64,000 nt of DNA from Hippopus hippopus (lineage: Eukaryota > Mollusca > Bivalvia > Cardiida > Cardiidae), in assembly GCA_946811185.2 (NCBI GenBank), contig OX328107.1, forward strand, positions 15,961,565-16,025,564. The letters run 5' to 3'. Below the pieces are notes generated by a model that had not been told where the DNA came from, did no database searches, and saw nothing but the letters and a program-made list of their open reading frames with translations. The position numbers were made by a program, and so were the translations under genes. Within the stretch, counting starts at the first letter, position 1. Every line of letters begins with the position of its first letter. Shown here piece by piece: positions 35,397-46,674 of this stretch.

Positions 35397-35636
35397 CAAT
35401 TAACTCTACCAGACGGCAGAATTCTAGACTTGTCCATTTTGAAAGTTTTGGCAGATGACAACTTGAATGAATGTCGCTCAAATGATAGAATTTATCTTTG
35501 ACAGGGAATTTAAACATTGTGGGAAAAGGAGAAAATGCTGGATACCAGCATTTTCTCCTTTTCCCACAATGTTTTCAAAACTTTCTTTTTTTTTCCTTGG
35601 GGTCATTAAACCTTGGAAATATCTGGTAAATGGTTC
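35397..35636. repeat. Family D element
   Basis: gtgggaaaaggagaaaatgc / gcattttctccttttcccac around tggatacca; one of the most symmetrical copies. Confidence 0.85.
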
Positions 35637-36470
35637 AATACAATGCAGAACAACAAAGTAAAATTATCGGGTAAACAACCGTCTGGCAACATCAAAGATA
35701 TACCGGATAATTACGGACTATAAATGCCACTGATGATAAGATAATTGCAATCATCTCCAAACATACCTGGGACGAAATTCAATTATTTTTTTACCCTGCT
35801 GGAAAAAAAATCCATTACTGTACGGATCCTCCTTATATGTATTCTTAACAACAAGAAACATTACCAAGTTAAACACCTAGGGGCATGAATGCAAAATGTC
35901 TTTAATAAATGATATGGAAAAGATATTGTTGGAAAAGATTTGATCATCACAAGCCATTCCAATTTGATCATAGTATTTTCTAAAGCTGTAATAATTTTAT
36001 GTTTCAAAACAACTGTACGAAAAAGAATATTGCTTGTTACCAACACGACGTTTTCAAAAGCTTTATGTAGCTTTATAAGGAGAGGGTATTTTGAAAGTTA
36101 TTTCGAAAGGGTAATTTGAAAGTCACTGGCAAAATAATAGAAACCAGAAGCAATTTTACTCAATCTTTGAATGTAAGAAAAAGTCTGTAATATTTAAAAT
36201 ATCACTGTATTTAGTTGTTTTTATACCGAGGAAAGATATTCTTAAAGAACTGCAATAATTACCCACGAACATTACAGTTTCCGCAACTTTTATTCTTTAT
36301 AATTTAGCTGATCATATCTGTTATTAAAATACGTGTATGTATACCGTTAATGTCACTCTTTAAATACATGGGAATAATTGTGCTTCCTATATGGGCTTGT
36401 GGCCGCAATATTTTAATGAAGTTATTGTATTGTATGGTATGTTACTGCATTGTATCATACTGCATTGTAT

Positions 36471-36534
36471 TGTGGGAAAAGGAGAATTACCTGCTATAAG
36501 CAATTCTCCTTTCCATAAAATGTTTCCAAAAGCT
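36471..36534. repeat. Family D core with altered centre
   Basis: gtgggaaaaggagaattacc / agcaattctcctttccataa; the gaatt/aattc change is on both arms. Confidence 0.65.
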
Positions 36535-36682
36535 AGGTGTAGAAAGGAATCTCTCTACTTTCTCAAATTTCTCTAAAACTAAGATTGCAGATATTGATAC
36601 TCACTAATCTTTTCTTGAAATGTCTTGATTTTGGAACACTCCTACCCCCTTCGGCTGCTAAGCATGATTCAGTGTGATTTTG

Positions 36683-36748
36683 CGGACAATGCAGATCAAG
36701 ATCAGACTGCACTGAACGTGCAGTCTGATCTTGAACCTACACTGTCCG
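36683..36748. repeat. Family A palindrome
   Basis: cggacaatgcagatcaagat / atcttgaacctacactgtcc, loop tgaac. Confidence 0.8.
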
Positions 36749-37058
36749 ATATGGTGAGATTTTTCGGTCTAAAAGAAACTTTGCAATCGATATTTTTGGC
36801 GGTTTTACCATCGACTCATTTTACTTAGTGCATTCAGCAGTTCAGGGTTAAATAAAAGCTTATAGAAATATTAGTTCCATGCGTGAGAAAAGGAGTTTAA
36901 TCACACGAAATTAGAAAGTGAATCAGACAATTTGTAATTTTCATGTCTTGTCAGAAAGTACCAAATGTCTAGAACGCACGGCATTGTGCAATCAAAAAAT
37001 AGCAGGGAGGATAGAAAGATATACAAAAATATCTGTAATTGCGCAACCTTCATTCTGC

Positions 37059-37296
37059 TAACCCCTTTGCCAGACAATCCGAACTTCTAACGACCTTGAG
37101 TTTAAAAAAAGAAGAAAAAAAAAAAAAAAAACATAGTGGAAAAAAGGAGAAAATGCTGGTTCCCAGCATTTTCCCCTTTTTTTCACAATGTTTTCTACAT
37201 CTTCAAAAGCATAAATCATTTGTACGCTACATTTAAATTGTCGTCTGAAAAGATTTCAGTTTGGATAAGTACAGAACTTTGTTATGTGGTAAGGGT
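37059..37296. repeat. Family D element
   Basis: gaaaaaaggagaaaatgctg / cagcattttccccttttttt around gttccca, with a 17-A tract in the left flank. Confidence 0.75.
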
Positions 37297-38549
37297 CACC
37301 CTTTGTCTTATCTGAATCAAACAGCTGTGCGTTATAAATGAAATAAAATGCACGGAACCAGATGTTTCAAACAAGAGTTTACTTTTTTTTTTAACCCTAA
37401 GATGTTTTAGAGCTTTAAGAGGCCTTCATACAGTTTTTTGCCGTGAATCAGAATTTCGAGAAAAATGCAAATAGATCTAAAAAACCTGTGTTTCTCTGCA
37501 AACAGAGAGAAACTAGACGATTACATTTGGTAAAATGGTGCAGTTTTGCAGTCTGGATAATGAGACAGTCAGTCTGCAATCGTGAACTCTGTCTATTTCT
37601 GTGAGATCAGACATGACGTCATCGTACTTATTTGAATATGATATTGGGATCACAAAATCAACACGTATTTATTGATCTAGTGACATTCAGACAATTCTTT
37701 GCGAAATTCTGGCGCGAAACCTATAGAGGGTGCGAGGCCCATTAAGTGAAAATCGCTTTTCTTTTTTTTTCCTTGCGTTTGTCTTTCGTCTTCGCTGGTG
37801 GTTTGCCAGCTTGTTGTATATAAGCAACTCTGAAATCTTGTTCTATTAACTAAAAATTACGATTCTGAATCGGGTGTGCGCTGGCATCCGCTTTTCTTTC
37901 GCTCGATATGAAGCACATGTAGCATATGAAAGTTGAAAAGGAAAAGGAATAATGTTCAAGATATCCAGTTTTGTCCTGGTTTTTACATAACATTGTGGAG
38001 AATCTAAAGATTCTAATATTTATAATCTATTTATTCTATGTTAACAAGCTATCGCCTCACTTAATTTGGTGATGAACCATTTTGAAGTTATGAGATTACG
38101 GGAATCTGTAAAGTTCCACGTTAACTTTTTCTCATTAAACATACATCTTCACTCGTTTTCATCCATCTTTTAACCGTTCTTTTCTTTATTCTATGAAACT
38201 ATAATCACTCTGGTATCTTCATGCCAAATATTGCCCCTGATGGTTGCAAGGTTGCACAGGTTACGGCAGATAGAAAATGCATTTCATTCTATTGCGGCTA
38301 GCCATAGACATAACAACCACAGTTTCCGGTTTAAATCGAAGACAAATCCGTACTTTTTCTTTACCCCATACACCTTATATTGATTTTTATCTACGTTTAC
38401 ACAGCTGACTAGATTATAACACCGTCAAGTTTTAACAGCGTTTGTTTACTCTCTGGCTGTAAAGATGTCTCTTTAAGTGATAAAAGTTACCTGAAAATTA
38501 AAGAAGAACTGTTATAAGCTTAGCTTTCGTCCTCCTTGAATATTATATT
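37297..38549. other. Intergenic, nothing recognised
   Basis: No family match or extended reading frame. Confidence 0.45.
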
Positions 38550-38814
38550 TGAGTCATTCTCCGGCAAAAGGGGGCTTAATGCATCTCCGTGATCCGTAGT
38601 ACCAAGTAAGCCATCATATACTTATGGATCCATAACAGCCACTTTTTGTTTAACAACCGACTAAATCATGAGGTAGACTGGTCCTTGGACGTACAGAAAA
38701 TTGAACAATAGCGAAAAGGTTCGGTCCGGGTCAGCCTGCGCGGACTGCGCAGACTGACCTGGGTCGATACTTTTCGCAGATGTATCAAGCCCCCTTTTCA
38801 AACAGCATGGCTAA
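38550..38814. repeat. Family B MITE
   Basis: tgagtcattctccggc to acagcatggctaa; hairpin cagcctgcgcggactgcgca. Confidence 0.8.
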
Positions 38815-39572
38815 TATATTTCAGTCACATTATGTGGACGACTCACAGTCAAACATGTGTGTCCCTGGTAGCACCAGTACTAGGTTTGAGTCATAAGTGT
38901 CTTGCCCAAAGGACTGTGGCTTTCGAAGTCCACTACTGGACGTGAACTCTTCATGACGTCATCCGTTTTGTAGCTGGGTACAGTTGAGTGGGTGAAATAA
39001 TTTTACTGGCAACGTCAAAATTAGAAATATACGGAAAATATAGGTTTTAAAAGAAATTTACACGAAAAAAAAACTCCGAAATCCAAAAAGAAGCAAAAAA
39101 TCTATGCATGTATTTGCATGACCGAAGAAATAAGAAAGTTCTATGGCGTCATACGCTCTCAGTCGGCTTCCGAGCGCAAAATTACGAAACGGCCCATTCA
39201 CAACAAAATAGCAAAAGATCGATCTGGTATAACCGTCTTCTTTCAACTTAATGCACGTTAAGTTAGACACGAATTAAAAGATATTTCCGTTTGCAGGCTA
39301 GCCCCTCCAACTTTTCAGCAAGTCAGAGTTTGAAAGATCGGCAAAAATGGTGAGCGCTTTTGTTTTCCTATCTAAATAAGTTACCGTTTACTCAATGCAG
39401 AAGCTTTAATTTGTGTGATTCGTTGATGTTTTTCATAACATGAGACTATGTGAAGAGATAAAAGACAAAGTTCACAATATTACATTGCATGCAGTGACAA
39501 ATAAGACAGATGAATGGACAGCAGATGTCGATTGCCGAAAAACAAACGATTCTCGTCCGCTCTCTATACACT

Positions 39573-39838
39573 CCGCCCTTTATCAAACAAATCTGTGTTT
39601 TTACTGGTGGCATTTGTGTCCTTTACCAACAATGTTTTCAACCCGATGAACGACGAATTCCATCATTTGCGACTTAATTTTAAATAAATGAATGTTATTT
39701 TATGGCACATCGACAGCTATGCTAACGAGCCGACATGACTTGTTTTATAGTAGAGAAAAGGTACACCTTTCAGAAGTCATCGGCAAAGGCTTTCATTTTT
39801 GGCAGTTCTAAAATTTTATCGTTTGTTACAGAATTAAG
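39573..39838. repeat. Family D relic
   Basis: ccctttatcaaacaaatctg start and tctaaaattttatcgtttgt end. About 90 bp of unrelated sequence interrupts it after taaataaatg. Confidence 0.5.
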
Positions 39839-40143
39839 GACAGCGAATAGAAACGAGAACATTTTGAACTAAAATCTTACCTGGTTCCGTAGTTTATATC
39901 ACATTAAAATATCTTGGATGATTTAGCTTTCACGAAAACGAAGATAACCACCCTTCATATCACACGTAAATATAAACACTCCTAGTTTAATGAGATGTCC
40001 TGCATTTTATTTACAGAAAATAGCAAAACCTCTTTCTTGACTTTTTGCAACACAAAATATATACAATCGGCCTCATTCCACAGCTGAAAGCACATTCCTC
40101 TGACACTTAGAAAAATTTTATTCCCTAGACTAGTCTAAACAAG

Positions 40144-40209
40144 CGGACGGTATAGATCCAAGATCAGACTGCACGTTCTGTGCAGTCTGATCTTGATCTA
40201 TACCGTCCG
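40144..40209. repeat. Family A palindrome, near-perfect sub-type 2
   Basis: Arms of about 30 bp (cggacggtatagatc...gatctataccgtccg) with a single bulged base; loop gttct. Confidence 0.9.
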
Positions 40210-40708
40210 CAAAAGCCTCTGTTTCGGCCGAGGCACTGAAAGAGCTAATGTAAAGAAAAAAATGCAGCAAAAGACTTTAAAAATATCCTTGTACATGTAA
40301 ATTGATCACCAACAGAAATTAATGTTTTTAATGCACCAATATACGCAAAAAAAAACATCATGCCAAAATAAAAATTCTCGTGACAAAAAGTTTTTTCCTG
40401 TTGCCACAAATGTTTCAAAAAAAGCTCTGCTGTTAGTCGGGAAAAAAAATTGTCGTCTGCAGAAATTAATGAGCTTTAACGTACTAATTACGGCATTTTC
40501 TTCCTGCACACAAATAAAGACAAACACACAAAAACAATGCGCAAAACAGATGTAACACAAGTCCTAATATTGGAAAAAGCATTATATAACGCTTCGTTAA
40601 CTCTGTCCGCGCCATTTTATATAAACTCGACCTGTTTCGGCTGCTAAAAATATCGTCCATGTAAAATTAAAAAGACTTTTCTTTATCTTATAGCCTTGAC
40701 TGATCAAG

Positions 40709-40773
40709 CGGACGATATAGATCGAAGATCAGACTGGACATCCTGTGCAGTCTGATCTTTATCTATGCCGTCC
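40709..40773. repeat. Family A palindrome, sub-type 2
   Basis: cggacgatatagatcgaaga / tctttatctatgccgtccg, loop atcct. Confidence 0.85.
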
Positions 40774-40938
40774 GCTATAGCCAATGTTTTTGGCATGTAA
40801 AGGTTTAAATATAGATCTATCATAACATTTCAAAACGACGTGCCAAAAGAAGACATTGTTCGTAAGGAACCACGTTCACAATCGTGGACCAATAACGTTA
40901 CATGACGGAAAAACAACGTCAAACTGACGTAATTTCTC

Positions 40939-41174
40939 AACCCTCTACCAAACAATGTTTTTAACGACCCTTGGCAAGAAGGTCTTCTGAAAAAATATAA
41001 GGGAAAGGAAAAAAGTTAAGTTACAAGTATTCTCTCTTTTCCCACAATATTTCCCATCTTATAAAAGGCAAATCACATCACACAATTACATCATCTAAAC
41101 AACGTGCATTTGGTCTGCAAATCATGCCAAAAATATGGACGAGTCTTCAGGTTTGCTGCCTGGCAAAGAGTTGC
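40939..41174. repeat. Family D element, diverged
   Basis: aagggaaaggaaaaaagtta / caagtattctctcttttccc; termini ctctaccaaacaatg and tgcctggcaaagagttgc. Confidence 0.65.
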
Positions 41175-42426
41175 ACGAATAGAATACCGGATTTCCTTCC
41201 TGCACACTAACAAATGCAATGCTCAGTTAGATGAAAAACAAGTCTGAAAATTGGAATACCAATCAATAAACACTTCGTTAACATTTTATAACGAGAAAAA
41301 AATCTTCAATAATTCTATATCCTTATTTGCGGATAAAAACCGTTCTATTCCGTAGAAAAGCTCAAGAGAGTTTCCTTATATATTAAAGCAAATCCAATAA
41401 AATCGCAATGTCTTAGCCTATCGATAAAATAACACTATTAGATGGAAATTAACTTCCGTTCCTTTGATACGAAATATATCACGTTTTTCCTCTGAATGCT
41501 AGACCTTGAAACTTATGATTATGCGATCTTCTTTTCTCTATTTATATACGTCCAAAAACAAAACCAACCTGTCCGTATGTCTGCCCGTCCTTCTGTGGGC
41601 ATGCGCAGAAATCTATTTTGTGTCATGCATTTCCTGTCTAGTTTTGCGTTCAAACTTTTTAAAGGTGTTACAAAACTGTTAATGCAAAACACACGATTTT
41701 CGTAAGCCTACCTTTAAGACTACAGAATGATCCTCCTTTGAAGTAAGACATTTTTGTGTGGAGCGAAATTTAGGTTTCGACCTCTGTCTTCTCTGGCAAA
41801 GCATTTGGCGGGTATACATATATATTAAAGTCCTTTTGTTGCAGGGCAACTTTTTCGGCGTTGATGAATACGCTTACTGATATTCTACTTCTTCGTAATG
41901 ATACACTCGAATAAATAAATATTCATTTGTGATTGGTAAAAATTTGTGGACATGATTATTCGACGGGCCCCTGTTGGCCTAATATTCGGGAGCATTTGTG
42001 ACACCAATATTCAAGCGTTGCTACTACTAATCGATAGCACGGGGTGCATTATTCACACCATAGCGAACTTATTTGATATGGGAATATCATGTTCTTGTAC
42101 TAAAATTGGTAATCATCACGTAAAAAACCTCCGACGAACACCAATGACTTATTTTTGATAAACTTTTTTTTTTTGGGGGGGGGGGGTTCTCGGTTCTGGT
42201 TATCTTTTAATCATGAGCGCGTGAAGCCGGGGAAGCCAACTACAGCACGTGCTGGAGGTCGTACTACTTCGCAATTTTGCGGGAAATTGATGTCATCTTT
42301 GCCTAGACGTAAGAATATACGTATGCGTTGAAACGTTTTGGTTTTCATGTTTAATAAAAGTAAGAGATGCAGCGAAAGTTATTCAAAACCAACAAAATTG
42401 CGGAAATAATTCGACTAAACGGTATC
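41175..42426. other. Intergenic, nothing recognised
   Basis: Short frames only. A weak resemblance of ttcgggagcatttgtgacac near 41985 to 34730 was not strong enough to call. Confidence 0.4.
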
Positions 42427-42544
42427 AGGAAAACTGCCCCCTGGAAAACTGCCCCCGAAAACTGCCCCCAGGAAAACTGCCCCCTGGAAAACTGCCCCCG
42501 AAAACTGCCCCCAGGAAAACTGCCCCATTGAAAAACTGCCCCCG
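42427..42544 (+). repeat. Tandem array of gaaaactgccccc monomers
   Basis: About eight monomers of 13-15 bp in a 43-bp higher-order pattern (ctgg / cga / agg linkers alternate). Confidence 0.9.
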
Positions 42545-43125
42545 TGCGAAATTTTTAACATTGTGATACTGATGTTGATTGTTATTTTAATGCATTTCAT
42601 TATCATTGATTGAGTTTATTCCACATGAATGCTTTGTTAATAACACATTTCTCGAGACATTAAGATTCCTTTTGAAAGGTTTAAACCTGTTAAGAAGAAG
42701 TGATTCCTTTGAACGATTTAATCCTATTTAAGTTAACTAATTGCTTTAAGTACTCAGTGTAAAGAATTTTGCGCTTCAAACTATAAACATTTAAAAATGC
42801 ATTGTGAATATAATGTTTGTTATAGATAACAGTACTAAAAGAGGGAAAAACATGTGTTTATTGCCCAATTAAAAGACGCGCTGAAGTAGAAACAAACGAC
42901 AAAAAAAAAAATAGATGCAGCATATCATTCCTGCAAAGTGTTAATACATGTATTTCTTTGTCTATGTGGTATCATTGTGTTTAATGCAAATGTTAAAAAT
43001 TCAAAACAATCAAATAAAATATCTATGGGATATCTATGGAAATTTCTATCTTTTTTATAGATCTTGCCATCACCGCAAATGGGCCGAAACTGTTTTTTTA
43101 AACCATGAAATACACATAAAAGTAA

Positions 43126-43205
43126 GGGCGGGGCCAATTTTCCTTGGGGTAGGTATTTTTCCTAAAGGAGGGGGGGGGGCAGATTTCCTAGGGGCAGTTT
43201 TCCTA
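43126..43205 (-). repeat. Degenerate inverted counterpart of the actgccccc array
   Basis: ccttggggtaggtatttttc and ctaggggcagttttcctaaa read as the reverse complement of the 42.4-kb array, 600 bp away. Confidence 0.6.
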
Positions 43206-43334
43206 AAACCCGACTTAACCCCTCTCGAAACTGTTTCAAATTACTTTCGGTATAACCGTTACAGATCTATCTTCTTGTGTATGTATACACTTCAAGCCCA
43301 ACAAGCACCGTTAACGTGAATCCATGAACGATAT

Positions 43335-43592
43335 TGGCCTGCAACACGCGAAAAGGGGCTTTCGGACATTTGCGTAAAGTGTCGTCTCGGATCAGCCTGC
43401 GCAGTCCGCCCAGGTTAATCCAAGACGGCACTTTACGACTGCATTAGATTTTGTCCTACAGTAGACTTGCGCAAAACAGAAGATCACAAAGAACGGAAAG
43501 TGTCGTATCGGATTAGGCAACGCGGACTGCGCAGGCTGATCCGAAACGACACTTTACGCAAATGTCCGAATGCCCCTTTTCGCGTATTGCAG
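43335..43592. repeat. Family C double-palindrome MITE
   Basis: TGGCCTGCAACACGCGAAAA terminus. Each arm contains its own hairpin (cagcctgcgcagtccgccca; acgcggactgcgcaggctga). A unique centre near tacagtagacttgcgcaaaa separates the arms. Confidence 0.8.
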
Positions 43593-43798
43593 ATTATAGG
43601 CTAAAGGTGATGATGCAGGATATTATTTTTTGTGTGTCATTCATTTTATATGTGATAAATAGAATTTCACATTCGACTTATGTATTATCATCAAACTCGT
43701 TTACTAAAATGCATTTGACGCTCGCTTCAAACAGTTTTAGTCAACTCGTTCGATACAAATAATTATACATAAACATTCATGTAAGAGCCTTTATTAAA

Positions 43799-44061
43799 TG
43801 AGCCATGCTCTTTGAAAGAGGGGCTTAATGCATCTGCAAAACGTACCGATCCATGTCAACCTGTTCAGGCCAAGCGGGCTGACATGGGTCGAAACTTTTT
43901 GCTATAGATAAATTTTCTTCGCGGCAAAGGATCATTCTACCCCCAGATCTAGTCGATTGTCAGACAAAATGGATTTTATGGATCCATAGTTAAGTGATGA
44001 CATGTTTGGTATAATGTATTACGGAGATGTATGAAGCTACCTTTTGCCAGAGCATGGCTCA
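43799..44061. repeat. Family B MITE
   Basis: Good termini (tgagccatgctct...agagcatggctca). The central hairpin is eroded (caacctgttcaggccaagcg). Confidence 0.8.
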
Positions 44062-44187
44062 AAATTTTTTGTAAGCGCTATCCTTACTGTATGTCTTCAG
44101 GCGAGGTTACTTATCATTTCTATTCCTATCGGACCAACAAAGAGTTTCAACATTCGGACAGTCAGACATACAGAACTATACACAGGT

Positions 44188-44190
<3 letters not shown>

Positions 44191-44247
<57 letters not shown>

Positions 44248-44348
44248 AGAGAAAGAGAAAGAGACGGACGGACGGACGGACAGGCGGGCAGGCAGGCAGG
44301 CAGGCAGACAGACAGACAGGCAGACACGGAGACAAAGACAGAGAGAGA
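44191..44348 (+). repeat. Compound (GA)n, (GGAC)n, (GGCA)n, (GACA)n tract
   Basis: Successive motif changes by one base suggest stepwise conversion of one microsatellite. Reading frames across it are repeat artefacts. Confidence 0.95.
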
Positions 44349-44514
44349 TTGTATTGTAACGATTAATTGTTATGTTAAAGTAAATATTCTGTTCTGTTTT
44401 TATATATTCGATAAATATCAAATAATATAAAAAATTCGTCGCGGTACAACTGCGTTATCATTGTCAGGGTATCATAAGCTTGTATATTAGACTTAAATTT
44501 ATTTATCTATATAT

Positions 44515-44668
44515 CAAACAATCCCATGCATTTACGACCTCCAGAATAGACTTTTAAAACCATCGTGGGAAAGGGAGAATTTCTTTATCTGAGACAGACT
44601 TAACATGTTGTCTGCAGAGGCTTTCAATTTGGAGGAACCTGAAATTTCAACGTCAAGTAAGAAATTAA
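44515..44668. repeat. Family D element lacking its central palindrome
   Basis: cgtgggaaagggagaatttc passes directly to acttaacatgttgtctgcag. Confidence 0.5.
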
Positions 44669-44737
44669 ACAAGTGCGAATAATTTACTGGTATGTGTTCA
44701 TAGTTATTTGTTAATATTTCGTTCCAGAAAGCCGCCA

Positions 44738-44942
44738 GTTAACTTTTTACCAAACGAAAAAGCATTTGCAGACGACAAAATATATGTGACTGAAAACTTA
44801 AAATTTGTTTTGGGAAAGGTAGAAAACATTGTGGGAAAAGAAGAAAATGCTGGTTACCAGCATTTTCTCCTTTTCCCACAATGTTTTCAAAAGGCTTCTT
44901 TCTCAAGGTCATTTAAAGTCGGGCTTGTGGTAAAGGGTTTAA
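44738..44942. repeat. Family D element
   Basis: gtgggaaaagaagaaaatgc / gcattttctccttttcccac around tggttacca; terminus aactttttaccaaacg. Confidence 0.8.
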
Positions 44943-45070
44943 CGTAAAACAGAAGAACGGTGACATACTGTCAAACGGTTATATTATACTGCCAGGCGAT
45001 TATATAGTGGCACTCTCCTTTTTTTTTATCTATCTAAATCACCTGTAAAGTCTCTACCCGCGGCTGCCAA

Positions 45071-45290
45071 CGCTGTACCACAAGGTAAAATTTTGAACTC
45101 GTTCACATGGAAAACATTTGCAGACGACAAAATGAATGCGGCTAAAATAATGGAATTTATCTTCGAAAGGATAGAAAACAACGTGGGAAAGGGAAAAAAT
45201 GCTTGTTACCAGTATTTTTGTATTTTTCCGAGATGTTTTCAAATGATTTTTCATCAGAGCGTATAAACACTGGCTCGTGTGGAAAAGAAT
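45071..45290. repeat. Family D element, diverged
   Basis: cgtgggaaagggaaaaaatg / cagtatttttgtatttttcc. Confidence 0.65.
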
Positions 45291-45540
45291 TCTGGAAAAT
45301 TAAGCATTATAGCTCTGCTTATATTCATAGAAATTTATCGGCATACTCAATTAAACATGTGCCCATCGGCAGTTAAAGTAATTAGTTTAATCGGTTCGAC
45401 ACTGTTTTTCACTGGATGTTTAAGTGAGATTACAATATATCATCTTATCGTTTTAAGATCTTAATGTGATTTCTGTCGTTGTTGTTAGTGTTAGTTGTTG
45501 TTGTTGCTGGTGTTGTCTTTGATGTTGTCGTCGTCGCGTT

Positions 45541-45866
45541 GTCTGCGTATGTCATATTCTTCGAAGATTCGATCTGTCTGCTATGACGCATCACCCATCC
45601 CCGTATACCTGGGAAAAGTAGGGCTTATATCGAAGCTATTAGCCTATTAGCATGTAGGGGCTGTTTTAATAAATGGCCGATGCATAGGTTACATGCTAGC
45701 CGATCATAGCTGAATGAATCGCACCAGGTAGCGTTTTATTGAGTAAACATTTATTTCATTTTGAAATTCAAAGTAACGGTTGTTATTTTGAAAAGTAGTC
45801 CGGTTCTGTATCCAGAATGCCCAAATTAGATAGATGTGTATTTGTAGAATGCCATCTAGCGGGAGA
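45541..45866. repeat. Family F element, copy 2, inverted
   Basis: Reverse complement of the 18.2-kb copy (gctatgacgcatcacccatc ... aatgccatctagcgggagat). A short third piece lies at 34395-34445. Confidence 0.65.
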
Positions 45867-45871
45867 TAATG

Positions 45872-45935
45872 GTCGTCGTCGTCGTCGTTGTTGTTGTTGT
45901 CGTCGTCGTCGTCGTCGTGGTTGTTGTTGTTGTAA
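45872..45935 (+). repeat. (GTC)n/(GTT)n trinucleotide tract
   Basis: It starts directly after the end of family F copy 2. Confidence 0.95.
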
Positions 45936-46026
45936 GTTTTCCTATCTAAAGTTTAAGGTATGTACGAAGTTCCGATTTATGCAAATGGGGTTACCCTGTT
46001 CATGTTGGAGTGGTTGGAAAATTATA

Positions 46027-46289
46027 TGAGCCATGCTCCGTGAAAAGGAGGCTTAATGCATCTGCAAAAAGTATCGATCCAGGTTAGCCTGCGCATTCCG
46101 CGCAGGCTGACCTGGGCCAAAACGTTTCACTATTGGTCAATTTACTGTATGTCCAGGGCCCAGTCTATCTCATGATTAAGTTGCTTGTTCAAGAATGTGG
46201 CTATTATGGACCCCTATGTATATGATCGCTTGCTTGGTATCGTGCATCACGGAGATGCATTAAGCCCCCTTTTGCGAGAACATGGTTCA
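46027..46289. repeat. Family B MITE with possible TA target duplication
   Basis: tgagccatgctccgtg to gaacatggttca, flanked TA on both sides (attaTA / TAtatt). A TA duplication would suggest Tc1/mariner-type mobilisation. Confidence 0.8.
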
Positions 46290-46348
46290 TATATTGTAAC
46301 CTGTGTTAAGGATTCATATACCCGAACACCCAAAAAGCGATTGCTTTA

Positions 46349-46440
46349 AGCTTTACCAAAAAATCACGTTTTAACGATCCTGAAGAATAAAAAAAAAAAC
46401 CTTTCAAGACACTCTGGGAAAGGAGAAAATGCTTGTAGCT
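46349..46440. repeat. Family D half copy
   Basis: First arm only, ending ggaaaggagaaaatgcttgt. Confidence 0.5.
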
Positions 46441-46533
46441 AGAAGGAACAATTGGGACACAAACACCAGTCCTTCACAACTAGGCCATGGAAAACATCTC
46501 TTTAACATGTAAACAAGACCTTGATTACATTAA

Positions 46534-46674
46534 TGGCCTGCAACACGCGAAAAGGGGCATTCGGACATTTGTGTAAAATGACGTCTCGGGGCAGCCTGCG
46601 CGGACTGTGCAGGCTGATCCGAGACGACACTTTACGCAAATGTCCGAATGCCCCTTTTCGCGGGTTGCAGGCCA
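46534..46674. repeat. Family C solo palindrome (141 bp)
   Basis: Single near-perfect palindrome from TGGCCTGCAAC to GTTGCAGGCCA around cagcctgcgcggactgtgca. It equals one arm of the 260-bp elements, capped at both ends. Confidence 0.85.

Noticed and set aside
44031..44430. Overlapping open frames of 111 and 128 codons (RERE, and RR/GG/QQ runs)
   Set aside because: They are produced by the GA/GGAC/GGCA microsatellite and the end of a family B element.
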